A stretch of 17,612 nucleotides of DNA from JAKEHA01 sp035687255. GTDB lineage: Bacteria; Krumholzibacteriota; Krumholzibacteriia; WVZY01; JAKEHA01. How positions within the stretch are numbered: the first letter of the stretch is position 1; every line of letters begins with the position of its first letter. The notes below the pieces were generated by a model that saw nothing but the letters and a program-made list of their open reading frames with translations, ran no database searches and had not been told where the DNA came from. Positions 6,337 to 14,255 of the stretch are shown here, piece after piece. Location of the stretch: contig DASRYI010000241.1 of the NCBI GenBank assembly GCA_035687255.1, positions 1 to 17,612 on the forward strand, in the 5' to 3' direction. Both the position numbers and the translations under genes were made by a program.

Positions 6337-8601
6337 ATGACGTCTTTTGAGAAACGGGTGTCTGCCGCCCGCGACTGGTTTGACAACGCTCGTTTCAACG
6401 GTATCGTGCGCCTGTACTCGCCACGCCAGGTGGCAGAGCAACAGGGCGCCATCCATCACGACTACACGGTGGCACGCGAGGCCGCGGAACGTTTCTACGC
6501 GCGGCTGCGGGAGCTCTTTGCGCAGCAGAGGTCCATCACCACTTTCGGTCCCTACTCACCCGGCCAGGCGGTGGCGATGAAGCGGCTCGGCATCGAAGGC
6601 ATCTATCTCGGCGGATGGGCGACGTCCGCCCGGGGATCGCTCAGCGAAGATCCCGGCGCTGATCTGGCCAGTTATCCGCTGAGCCAGGTGCCCGACGAAG
6701 CCGCCCCCATCGTCCGCGCCCTGCTCACGGCGGACAAGAACCAGTATTTCACGCGCTCGCGTATGACGGAGGCGCAACGCAAAGCGACGCCGGAGGTCGA
6801 CTACCGTCCCTTCATCATTGCCGACGCCGACACCGGTCACGGTGGAGACGCCCACGTCCGCAATCTCATCCGGCGTTTCGTCGAAGTGGGCGTGCCCGGA
6901 TTTCACATCGAAGATCAGAAGGCGGGTGCAAAGAAGTGCGGACATCAGGGCGGCAAGGTGCTGGTGTCGCAGGACGAACAGAACAAACGCCTCAACGCAG
7001 CGCGCTTCCAGCTCGACATCATGCGTGTTCCAGGGATCATCGTCGCTCGTACGGACGCTGAATCGGCGACGTTCATCGAGAGCCGTGCGGATGAGCGCGA
7101 TCACCCGTTCCTTCTGGGCGCCACCAACATCAACCTGCCCCGCTACAAGGTCGGATATCTGGCAATTCTGCGCTCTCTCCACAATCTCGGCGTCGAGGCA
7201 ATCCGCGGGCATTTGCTCTTTGCAGTGTCCGACGGAGAGTACGAGCAGGCATTTGCGTGGCTCGATCGCAACGGTGTCATGGAGATGGTCAAGCAGAGCG
7301 CGTCCGTCTACAAAGACGCGTCCAACGTCGATGCCCTGCTCGACCCGATCGTCAACCGCTATCTCGACCTGTGGCAGACCGAGGCCGGTCTCAAGACGTA
7401 CGGGCGTGCGGTGGCTGACATCATGGAATTCCGTCTCGGCGAGGGAGACACATTCGATATGACCGTGGACGAGTGGCTGGCGTTCTCTGACCACGCGTCG
7501 TTCTACGCTGCCGAGGAGAAGGCCCAGGCGATGGGCATTCGCCTGATCTGGGACTGCGAACACCCCCGGACGCCGGACGGCTACTATCAGCTCGAGCGCG
7601 GCATCGACTACGCGATTTCCAAGTCGCTGGCCGCCGCCCCGTTTGCGGACATTCTGTGGATGGAGACAAAGACCGCCAATCTGAACGATGCGCGCAAGTT
7701 TGCCGATGCCATTCACGCGCAGTTCCCCGACAAGATGCTCGCCTACAACCTTTCGCCGTCTTTCAACTGGGATACAACCGGGATGACCGACGACGAGATG
7801 AAACGCTTCCCCGAGGAAATCGGCAAGCTGGGGTACGTCTTCAATTTCATCACGTACGGTGGTCACCAGATCGACGGGCTGGCTGCCGAAGACTTTGCCA
7901 CGGCCCTCAAACAGGATGGCATGCTGGCGCTGGCGCGGTTGCAGAGGCGGTTTCGCCTGCTCGAATCCCCGTACCGCACGCCCCAGACGCTGGTGGGCGG
8001 ACCCCGTCTCGACGGGGCGCTCATGGCATCATCGGGCCGCACCGCGACCACCAAGGCCATGGGCCACGGATCCACGCAGTTCCAGCACCTGGTTCAGACC
8101 GAGGTGCCGCGCAAGCTCCTCGCCGACTGGCTCGAGATATGGCGGGCGCACTACAAGCTGAAGAGCCCGCTGAAGGTCGAGTTGAAGCCGCACACGGCCG
8201 GATCGGACCTGCTGGAGCTCAAGGTGGTCAACAACGCCGGCAAGACGACGGCCAACATCGTGTTTGCCAACATCCATGATCACCGCGGGATGAGTTTCCT
8301 CTCCGTGCGCAACCAGAACACCTTCGACGAGTCTCTGCGCAAGAAGCGGCTGTTCACGTTGATCCATCTCTTCCTCATCCACCGTTACAAAGCCTCGTCG
8401 GTCCACTATGTAAGCCCGACTGACGACGTCCTCTACCAGACTGCGCGCATGAAGCACCACGGAATATTTTCGGAAGTTCACAGCGAGATCGGACAGATGA
8501 TCGTGGCATCGGTCAACGCCGAACGCATTGCGCAGCTCCTCGACCCCGATCAGGTTGCGCTCAAGAAGCTGATCGACAAGACCGGCCCGCCGTCGGAATA
8601 G
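6337..8601 (+). CDS. aceA: Isocitrate lyase, long ICL2-type with C-terminal domain
   Basis: This enzyme cleaves isocitrate into glyoxylate and succinate, the first step of the glyoxylate shunt. The catalytic signature is KKCGH (199-203, catalytic Cys201). The substrate and metal site is seen in FIIADADTGHGG (159-170), HIEDQK (190-195) and IIVARTDAES (234-243). At 754 residues it is far longer than the short (about 430 aa) or intermediate (about 530 aa) lyases and matches the mycobacterial ICL2 type (about 766 aa). Residues from about 609 form a separate C-terminal domain; in Mycobacterium tuberculosis ICL2 the equivalent domain binds acetyl-CoA and activates the enzyme. ATG 6337 is preferred because AAAGGA (6324-6329) lies 7 bases upstream; ATG 6319 and an earlier in-frame codon lack such a site. 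It is co-transcribed with aceB, giving both shunt enzymes in one operon. Confidence 0.93.
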   Translation: MTSFEKRVSAARDWFDNARFNGIVRLYSPRQVAEQQGAIHHDYTVAREAAERFYARLRELFAQQRSITTFGPYSPGQAVAMKRLGIEGIYLGGWATSARGSLSEDPGADLASYPLSQVPDEAAPIVRALLTADKNQYFTRSRMTEAQRKATPEVDYRPFIIADADTGHGGDAHVRNLIRRFVEVGVPGFHIEDQKAGAKKCGHQGGKVLVSQDEQNKRLNAARFQLDIMRVPGIIVARTDAESATFIESRADERDHPFLLGATNINLPRYKVGYLAILRSLHNLGVEAIRGHLLFAVSDGEYEQAFAWLDRNGVMEMVKQSASVYKDASNVDALLDPIVNRYLDLWQTEAGLKTYGRAVADIMEFRLGEGDTFDMTVDEWLAFSDHASFYAAEEKAQAMGIRLIWDCEHPRTPDGYYQLERGIDYAISKSLAAAPFADILWMETKTANLNDARKFADAIHAQFPDKMLAYNLSPSFNWDTTGMTDDEMKRFPEEIGKLGYVFNFITYGGHQIDGLAAEDFATALKQDGMLALARLQRRFRLLESPYRTPQTLVGGPRLDGALMASSGRTATTKAMGHGSTQFQHLVQTEVPRKLLADWLEIWRAHYKLKSPLKVELKPHTAGSDLLELKVVNNAGKTTANIVFANIHDHRGMSFLSVRNQNTFDESLRKKRLFTLIHLFLIHRYKASSVHYVSPTDDVLYQTARMKHHGIFSEVHSEIGQMIVASVNAERIAQLLDPDQVALKKLIDKTGPPSE

Positions 8602-8611
8602 AGGCGGTGGA

Positions 8612-8660
8612 GCTTCCTCTTGAAGACCGTTGCCGTAGGCTAGTACAATCCCGAGGAAGC
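8612..8660. repeat. 8-bp inverted repeat flanking the sulfatase promoter
   Basis: GCTTCCTC (8612-8619) is the exact reverse complement of GAGGAAGC (8653-8660). The arms sit immediately outside the -35 and -10 elements, 33 bases apart, so a dimeric or looping regulator could use them. They could also pair by chance. Confidence 0.4.
8620..8649 (+). promoter_or_regulatory. Sigma-70-like promoter of the arylsulfatase gene
   Basis: TTGAAG at 8620-8625 and TACAAT at 8644-8649 are 18 bases apart in the gap after aceA. Transcription would start near 8656 and give a leader of about 80 bases. This suggests that the sulfatase is expressed separately from aceBA. Confidence 0.55.
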
Positions 8661-8737
8661 CGGTCGCCAGTACGTGGTAGGTTGGCTTCGTGCGTTGGCC
8701 GCAATCGTCCACGTGATAACCTGAGGAAGGTTGGATC

Positions 8738-11179
8738 ATGAAGACTACGGCCACCGGCAACCTCGGCGCCGGTTACACTCCCCGACGATTCTTGTGGCAG
8801 GTGTTCAGCGCACAGCTGTTGTTGGCTCTGACTGCAGCACCTTCGACGAAGGCATGGGCGCAGGAGATTCTGCCATTTCCACCCAAGCCTTCAGGCAGCA
8901 TTGCGGGCCGCACGATTCAGGAGTCGGTCTACAGTCCGCTCCCGGCGACGAGTCACCTTCCCAAGGACGCGCCCAACATCATCATCGTGCTGATCGACGA
9001 CGTTGGGCCGGGACAGTCCAGCACCTTCGGCGGCGAGATCGCGACACCGACGATGGATCGGATCGCCCGTGAAGGCATTACCTACAACCGGTTTCATACC
9101 ACCGCCATGTGCTCGCCGACGCGGGCGTCACTGCTCACGGGCCGGAATCATCACTTCGTCGGCGCCGGTCAGATTGCCGAACTGGCCAACGACTGGGACG
9201 GATACTCCGGTGTTCAGCCGAAGACCTGTGCCATGGTCGCCGAAGTATTGAAAGACTATGGCTACCAGACCGGTGCGTGGGGCAAGTGGCACAACACGCC
9301 GGCCAGTGAGACAACGGCTGCAGGTCCTTTTGACAACTGGCCCACCGGCTACGGCTTCGAATACTTCTACGGTTTTCTTGCCGGCGAGGCGTCGCAGTAC
9401 GAGCCGAACCTGGTTCGAAACACCGCCTATGTTGAACACCCAAGGACCTCCGGCGGTCATAACTACTACCACCTGAGCGAAGACCTGGCCGACGACGCGA
9501 TCAAGTGGCTGCGGCAACACAAAGCCTGCGCGCCCGACCGGCCTTTCTTCATGTACTGGGCCAGCGGCGCTTCCCATGGGCCGCATCAGGTGCCAATCGA
9601 GTGGGCGGACAAGTACAAACACAAGTTCGATGACGGCTGGGACACGTATCGAGAACGAGTATTCAAGAACGCGAAAGCAAAGGGGTGGATCCCGCAGAAC
9701 GCGCAGCTTACACCGAGGCCCGCAACCCTGCCCGCGTGGAGCGACATCCCGGAGAGCGAGCGGGCGTTCCAGGAGCGCCTGATGGAAGTCTACGCCGGAT
9801 TCACCGAGCATGTGGACGCCCAGGTGGGCCGGATTGTCGATGAGGTCGATCGACTGGGCTACCGTGACAACACGCTGATCTTCTACATCTGGGGCGACAA
9901 TGGCGCCTCGGCCGAGGGCCAGGCGGGTACGATCAGTGAACTGCTGGCACAGAACGGAATTCCCACGACTGTTGGTCAACACATTCAGGCACTGAATGAT
10001 CTCGGCGGCCTCGATGTGCTCGGCTCTCCCAAGACGGACAACATGTATCACGCGGGCTGGGCCTGGGCAGGCAGCACGCCGTACCGGTCGACCAAACTCA
10101 TCGCCGCGCACTTTGGCGGCACGCGCAACCCGATGGCGGTGCGCTGGCCAAAGAAGATCAAGCCCGACGCCAGACCGCGCGCGCAATTCCATCACGTGAA
10201 CGATATTGTACCGACGATCTATGAAGTTGTCGGCATCACGCCGCCGAAGGTGGTCAACGGCTACCCGCAGGACCCGATCGAGGGCGTGAGCATGGCCTAC
10301 ACCTTCAACAACGCGAAAGCAGAGGGTCGGCTGCACACGCAGTACTTCGAGATCATGGGCAGTCGCGGCGTCTATCACGACGGCTGGTTCGCGGGCGCGT
10401 TCGGGCCACGCACACCGTGGCTACCCGGCTTGCCCAAGGGGTTCTTTGATGAGAAGGGCAAGCTCGCGTGGAGCCCCGACAACGACAGGTGGGAACTCTA
10501 CAACCTCGATGAAGACTGGTCGGAGGCCAACGATCTGGCGGACAAGATGCCGGAGAAACTGGCACAGATGAAAGAGCTGTTCACGATAGAGTTCGCCAGG
10601 AACCATGGTTTTCCCGTGGGTGGTGGATTGTTCGTACCCGTCGTGAGACCCGATCTGCGGATTGCACCGCCGTACAAAGAATGGACGTTCACGGGCGCCC
10701 TTACGCGCACGCCGGAGTTTTCCGCACCTGCCCTGGGTAACAAAGAGAACATTGTTACCGTCGATGCGCAGTTGCCGGCAAACGCCAACGGCGTGATTTA
10801 CGCACTGGGTGGGTTCTCCGGTGGGCTCAGTCTCTACATCCAGGACGGCGTTCTCTCGTACGAATACAACCTGTTCGAGATCAATCGCACGCACATCAAG
10901 GCAACGAGCGCGCTTTCACAGGGCAAGCACACGATTCAGGTAGTAACGCGATACGCAGAAAAGAGGGCGGCTGGTCCGCTCGATATCGTCCTGAAAGTGG
11001 ATGGCAAAGAAGTGGCCAAAGGACGCGTGCCGGTCAGTGCGCCGCTGGGCTTCACGGTCAACGACTGCCTGGACATCGGCACGGATCTCGGTTCGCCGGT
11101 TTCAGTTGATTACTACGACCGGGCGCCGTTCACGTTGAATGGCACGATCGATCAAGTGCACGTCAAGTACAGTGAGTAA
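8738..11179 (+). CDS. Exported arylsulfatase (type I, formylglycine-dependent)
   Basis: This 813-residue alkaline-phosphatase-superfamily sulfatase hydrolyses sulfate esters. A signal peptide is visible: basic PRRF (15-18), hydrophobic stretch to about 34, and an AWA-Q cleavage site near 41-42, so it acts in the periplasm or outside. Metal ligands Asp87-Asp88 lie in VLIDDVG. The formylglycine motif is CSPTRAS with Cys125, the residue converted by a sulfatase-modifying enzyme not encoded in this window. GKWH (182-185), SHGPH (279-283) and WGDNG (385-389, Asp387 and Asn388) complete the active site. From about residue 700 a beta-rich C-terminal domain follows. GAGGAAGG (8723-8730), 7 bases before ATG 8738, fixes the start. 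It converges with the amidohydrolase gene across a 39-base gap. The natural substrate is unknown; no carbohydrate-utilisation genes are adjacent. Confidence 0.92.
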   Translation: MKTTATGNLGAGYTPRRFLWQVFSAQLLLALTAAPSTKAWAQEILPFPPKPSGSIAGRTIQESVYSPLPATSHLPKDAPNIIIVLIDDVGPGQSSTFGGEIATPTMDRIAREGITYNRFHTTAMCSPTRASLLTGRNHHFVGAGQIAELANDWDGYSGVQPKTCAMVAEVLKDYGYQTGAWGKWHNTPASETTAAGPFDNWPTGYGFEYFYGFLAGEASQYEPNLVRNTAYVEHPRTSGGHNYYHLSEDLADDAIKWLRQHKACAPDRPFFMYWASGASHGPHQVPIEWADKYKHKFDDGWDTYRERVFKNAKAKGWIPQNAQLTPRPATLPAWSDIPESERAFQERLMEVYAGFTEHVDAQVGRIVDEVDRLGYRDNTLIFYIWGDNGASAEGQAGTISELLAQNGIPTTVGQHIQALNDLGGLDVLGSPKTDNMYHAGWAWAGSTPYRSTKLIAAHFGGTRNPMAVRWPKKIKPDARPRAQFHHVNDIVPTIYEVVGITPPKVVNGYPQDPIEGVSMAYTFNNAKAEGRLHTQYFEIMGSRGVYHDGWFAGAFGPRTPWLPGLPKGFFDEKGKLAWSPDNDRWELYNLDEDWSEANDLADKMPEKLAQMKELFTIEFARNHGFPVGGGLFVPVVRPDLRIAPPYKEWTFTGALTRTPEFSAPALGNKENIVTVDAQLPANANGVIYALGGFSGGLSLYIQDGVLSYEYNLFEINRTHIKATSALSQGKHTIQVVTRYAEKRAAGPLDIVLKVDGKEVAKGRVPVSAPLGFTVNDCLDIGTDLGSPVSVDYYDRAPFTLNGTIDQVHVKYSE

Positions 11180-11218
11180 ATAGCGATCGCGATCTGGCAA
11201 GGGGGTTTGTGCCGCCGA

Positions 11219-12514
11219 TTACCTGGCGCGCTCTCCCCCCTTCCAGACCGCCGTCACTTTCCACAGTGCTCCGATATCTCGCGTCGGGTCACCGTCCACC
11301 GCCACCAGGTCCGCCAGCAGGCCCGGCGCGATGCGGCCGCGATCGGGAAGATGCAGAATTTCAGCGTTGCCGCTGGTGGCGCATTTGATGGCAGCCAGCG
11401 GCGTCATCCCGTGTTCCACCATCAGCTCCAGCTCACGCACGTTCTTTCCGTGCGAAAAAACGCCGACGTCGCCGCCGAAGCAGATGCGCACCTTTGCATC
11501 GAGCGCGGCACCGAACGAGGCCCATTTGATTTTGAGCCGCTCCGGCAGGGGTGTTTTCCCCGGCACGTAGCCGTCGAAATACTCCGCGTAGGCCTCGGAT
11601 GCCGCCAGCGTCGGGCACAGTGCCACGCCACGGTCATGCATGAGCCGGAACACCTTGGCCGTACCCTGGTCACCGTGTTCGATGGTGGTCACGCCCGCTT
11701 CCACCGCCCGGCGCATCCCTTCGGGTGTCATGGCATGTGCCGAGACGTATCGCCCGGAGTCCGTCGCGGTGGCGACCAGCGCCTTGAGTTCCTCCTCCGA
11801 AAACGTCGGCCGAAGCGCACCGTTGGGGCCCCAGTAATAGTCGGCGTACACCTTGATCCAGTCGGCCCCGTAACCGATCTGGCTGCGGGTGACGCGGATG
11901 ATGTCTTCGACGCCCGCTGCTTCTTCGGCGCCCTCGGGCGGATCAAATGCGTAAGTCGAGCGGCGGGGTCCGTAGGCTCCCATCGCGACAATCGCACGCG
12001 TCACCGCGATGATTCGCGGACCCGGCACCACGCCGGCATCAACCGCCCGGCGCAGCTGCACATCAAAGTTTCCCGCGCCTTCGGTGCCCAGGTCACGCGT
12101 GGTCGTGATGCCGGCCTCGAGCGTCGCGCGCGCGTGCGCGACTGCCTCCGCCATGCGATAGCCCACCGGTTCCTTCAACACCTGGTCATCCCAGAGTGTC
12201 TCGCTGTACGGATGCAGGAAGAGATGTGAATGGCCTTCAATGAGCCCGGGGATAAGCATTGCGCCGGGCAGGTCGACGCGCTTCGCGTCGGACGGTACAT
12301 TTACATCTTTGGCGAGACCCACCGCCTCGATGCGATCGCCCCGCAGGAGAACCACAACACCTTTCTGCGGCGCATCGGCGGTACCGTCCCAGACGGCTTC
12401 GGGGACGAGGAGAACCGAACCTGCGTTGTCGGAGGGATCAGGCGGTGCGCTGGAAACCGGGATGGCGAACGTCAGGACGAGGGTAAACGTCAGGAGTAGC
12501 TGTTTCGCTCGCAT
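11219..12514 (-). CDS. Exported metal-dependent amidohydrolase (imidazolonepropionase-like, COG1228)
   Basis: This 431-residue TIM-barrel hydrolase belongs to the amidohydrolase superfamily, whose members hydrolyse amide or peptide bonds in small molecules. A signal peptide spans about residues 1-23 (MRAKQ, then a hydrophobic run to PVSSA). Metal-site residues are EGHSHLF (His95 and His97), WIKVYAD with Lys221 as the likely carboxylated bridging lysine, SAHAMTPEG (His260), TTIEHGDQG (His280) and CFGGDVGVF (Asp349). The C-terminal DRGRIAPGLLADLVAVDGDP is the usual return strand of the family's second domain. ATG 12514 is preferred because AAGGCGGG precedes it; an extension to 12604 adds a non-signal N-terminus. 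It lies 120 bases downstream of the lipoprotein gene on the same strand and probably shares its transcript. Related secreted enzymes include Xaa-Pro and Xaa-Arg dipeptidases; the substrate is unknown. Confidence 0.88.
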   Translation of the reverse strand: MRAKQLLLTFTLVLTFAIPVSSAPPDPSDNAGSVLLVPEAVWDGTADAPQKGVVVLLRGDRIEAVGLAKDVNVPSDAKRVDLPGAMLIPGLIEGHSHLFLHPYSETLWDDQVLKEPVGYRMAEAVAHARATLEAGITTTRDLGTEGAGNFDVQLRRAVDAGVVPGPRIIAVTRAIVAMGAYGPRRSTYAFDPPEGAEEAAGVEDIIRVTRSQIGYGADWIKVYADYYWGPNGALRPTFSEEELKALVATATDSGRYVSAHAMTPEGMRRAVEAGVTTIEHGDQGTAKVFRLMHDRGVALCPTLAASEAYAEYFDGYVPGKTPLPERLKIKWASFGAALDAKVRICFGGDVGVFSHGKNVRELELMVEHGMTPLAAIKCATSGNAEILHLPDRGRIAPGLLADLVAVDGDPTRDIGALWKVTAVWKGGERAR

Positions 12515-12634
12515 GATCCCGCCTTTCTGGTTCCGCGCGAAACTCGACCGTGCGTCGTGCACATGCTTCCAGCACCATGAGCTCAGGCGATCCGTCCCAC
12601 GCAAACAAGACGATGTCCAGATATCCAGTCGGCG

Positions 12635-13663
12635 TTACGGGGTAACCGCGCCGATCGCCTTCTTGGCCGAAGAGCCCAGCATGCCGCCGACATTGATGGC
12701 GGGAGGTACCTGAACGCCCTGCGAGAGATTGCGATGGGCACGCAGCCAGTACACCAGCATCATACGGGCGGCGCGGGTCCGTCGTTGGAGTTCGATCCCC
12801 AGGTCCACGACCTCCCCGATTTCGTCACGATACTGCGCCTGCCTGGGAAGCAGCTGTGCGCGTGTGGCGTCCGTGGCCGCGAGGCGTTCGCGCAGGATGC
12901 GTTGCGCCTCCTCGTATTCGGTCACTTCGTTCTTGCCGGCGAGCACATGAGCCAGCAACGGGTCCGCCGCGATCACCGCTTCGCGCGTGCCCTTGCCGAC
13001 CCGGTAGTCCTGGAGCGCGAGGTAGGTCCGCACATCAGCGGCTTCGGTCGAATCGAGCCGCGCGATTTCCGCGCGCGTGGGTTCAAAACCGGCCTCTACC
13101 AGCGAGGTGACGCGGTCAAAGCCGGGCGTCGTCTTCGCCTCGACGCGGTCGATACGCTGGATCGTGAACTGGACGATCGTGTACACCATGGGATCGGCCG
13201 CGCGGATCGCCTCCATGTATGTCGGAGCTTTGCGGATGTTCGCCAGCGTCGTATCCACCATGCCCCGCGTGAGCCCGATTTCACCCTCCATGCCGGCGTC
13301 CAGGATGGGCTGGAGCACATCGTCGAAGTAGTCAGCCAGGAGATGGGCACGTTCCGGGTCGGACATGCGGGATGCGTTGAGCGACACGACCTGGATCGAG
13401 TAGATGCCAATGCCACGAAAGATGCCGCGGACCGCGTCGATCTCCCCTTGCAGTTCCTTGTCGTTACGAGCCTGGATCTGATACCGGCGCAGGTGCTTCC
13501 ACGGCAGGGGTTGCAGCACCTCCTGCGCCTCCGCCAGCATCGCCGTGGTGTTCTCCGCGAACGGCCCCATGTCCATGCGCGTCGAGCTCTTGAAACTCGA
13601 GCATCCGCTCGAAAGCATGACACCCAGAAACAGAAAACTGATGGCGACGACATATGTCTTCAT
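12635..13663 (-). CDS. Lipoprotein of unknown function
   Basis: I do not recognise this 342-residue protein. It begins MKTYVVAISFLFLGVMLSSGC, a lipoprotein signal with Cys21 as the likely acylated residue; Ser22-Ser23 after it would send it to the outer membrane if E. coli sorting rules apply. The mature part is predicted to be mostly helical and is rich in charged residues, with few prolines or aromatics. Notable stretches are RYQIQARNDKELQGEID (about 60-76), a helical region RILRERLAATDATRAQLLPRQ, and the C-terminal MMLVYWLRAHRNLSQGVQVPP, which looks amphipathic. GAGGTG sits 7 bases before ATG 13663. A promoter lies upstream at 13834-13862. The downstream neighbour is the exported amidohydrolase, which suggests a shared envelope role, but no function can be assigned. 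Confidence 0.82.
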   Translation of the reverse strand: MKTYVVAISFLFLGVMLSSGCSSFKSSTRMDMGPFAENTTAMLAEAQEVLQPLPWKHLRRYQIQARNDKELQGEIDAVRGIFRGIGIYSIQVVSLNASRMSDPERAHLLADYFDDVLQPILDAGMEGEIGLTRGMVDTTLANIRKAPTYMEAIRAADPMVYTIVQFTIQRIDRVEAKTTPGFDRVTSLVEAGFEPTRAEIARLDSTEAADVRTYLALQDYRVGKGTREAVIAADPLLAHVLAGKNEVTEYEEAQRILRERLAATDATRAQLLPRQAQYRDEIGEVVDLGIELQRRTRAARMMLVYWLRAHRNLSQGVQVPPAINVGGMLGSSAKKAIGAVTP

Positions 13664-13833
13664 CGGCGATCACCTCGACCTGAACGGCCAGCGGAATTCT
13701 ACCCCAAGTTCACGCACACAAACAGACAAGAAAAATCCGGGCACCATCGGTACGCGAATCTCGACCGCGAAGCAGCTCGTAGGAAATCACAAAGGTCGGC
13801 GGGTCATTCAACTCGGCTCATGCCACAATGCGG
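13664..13833. other. Long leader of the lipoprotein transcript
   Basis: If transcription begins just downstream of the - strand promoter at 13834-13862, these roughly 165 bases are transcribed but hold no supported gene. A second -10-like TAGAAT (plus coordinates 13696-13701) lies 32 bases before the lipoprotein ATG without a good -35 element. I see no riboswitch or terminator. Confidence 0.4.
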
Positions 13834-13862
13834 AGTATAGAGGAGACCACTGACACGATCAA
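13834..13862 (-). promoter_or_regulatory. Sigma-70-like promoter of the lipoprotein-amidohydrolase unit
   Basis: Read on the - strand, TTGATC (plus 13857-13862) and TATACT (plus 13834-13839) are separated by exactly 17 bases. The site points toward the lipoprotein gene, lies after the stop of the small membrane protein gene, and separates the two - strand units. Confidence 0.6.
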
Positions 13863-13936
13863 CAAATCATTAGTGTAGGGGCTGTGCAGGCGGGCGGGAG
13901 AAGCGGTCCGTGGTGAAGAACTCCGCGAAGGCGGGT

Positions 13937-14119
13937 TTAGAAGATCGTCAGCAGGGTGATCCCGAGTGCAACGTAGATGACCGTCACGACACAGAAGTAC
14001 TGGGGTGAGTCCTTGCGCGAGACCATTCGTGCACGTATGCCGGCCTTTGCGTAGACCTTGCCGCTGTAGGCGGAGTACAGCGCGTACAGACAAACCACAA
14101 TTCCCAAGCCCTTGAACAT
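13937..14119 (-). CDS. Small two-helix membrane protein, unknown function
   Basis: This is a 60-residue protein with two hydrophobic helices: LGIVVCLYALYSAYSG (about 4-20) and YFCVVTVIYVALGITLLTIF (41-60). They are joined by a positively charged loop, KVYAKAGIRARMVSRKDSPQ. I cannot name a family, but the spacing and the SRKDSP loop look like a structured small membrane protein and not a random frame. ATG 14119 is used; GTG 14155 would give 72 residues with a basic extension. No good ribosome site precedes either start. ATG 14119 lies 4 bases after the stop of the possible 40-codon frame at 14124-14246, so translational coupling could explain the missing site. It follows the tannase gene on the same strand. 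Confidence 0.6.
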   Translation of the reverse strand: MFKGLGIVVCLYALYSAYSGKVYAKAGIRARMVSRKDSPQYFCVVTVIYVALGITLLTIF

Positions 14120-14123
14120 GCTG

Positions 14124-14246
14124 TCACGCGCGATTCGACGTGCGCTCGACGGCACATTTGATCAGGCCCACCACGACGCCCACGCACGCGAGCGCGCCCT
14201 TCAGGATCGACTCTCCCCCGAAATCGATCCTTGAGATCGCTTGCAC
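14124..14246 (-). CDS. Possible 40-residue hydrophobic peptide
   Basis: A GTG-initiated frame of 40 codons has a central hydrophobic run, LKGALACVGVVVGLIKCAV, that could form one membrane helix. It is in the same frame as the tannase gene, three codons after its TAG stop, and ends 4 bases before the ATG of the next membrane protein. No clear ribosome site is visible. It may be a coupled small gene, the result of stop readthrough, or a chance frame. Confidence 0.25.
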   Translation of the reverse strand: MQAISRIDFGGESILKGALACVGVVVGLIKCAVERTSNRA

Positions 14247-14255
14247 GGATGATCC

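Noticed and set aside
6556..7866. 436-codon - strand frame inside aceA
   Set aside because: It is antisense to conserved isocitrate lyase motifs, with no ribosome site or recognisable domain.
9128..10378. 416-codon - strand frame inside the arylsulfatase gene
   Set aside because: It is antisense to the sulfatase catalytic core; no domain or start signal is seen.
11180..11218. Possible bidirectional terminator between the convergent sulfatase and amidohydrolase genes
   Set aside because: Only a 4-bp GGCA/TGCC stem is visible, too weak to call.
11207..12229. 340-codon + strand frame opposite the amidohydrolase
   Set aside because: It is a shadow of a clear enzyme gene with intact metal ligands on the - strand.
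12734..13840. 368-codon + strand frame opposite the lipoprotein
   Set aside because: It is His/Arg-rich without motifs; the - strand frame has a lipobox, ribosome site and promoter.
13864..13936. Terminator after the small membrane protein
   Set aside because: CCGC-CTTC-GCGG gives only a 4-bp stem, without a run of U.
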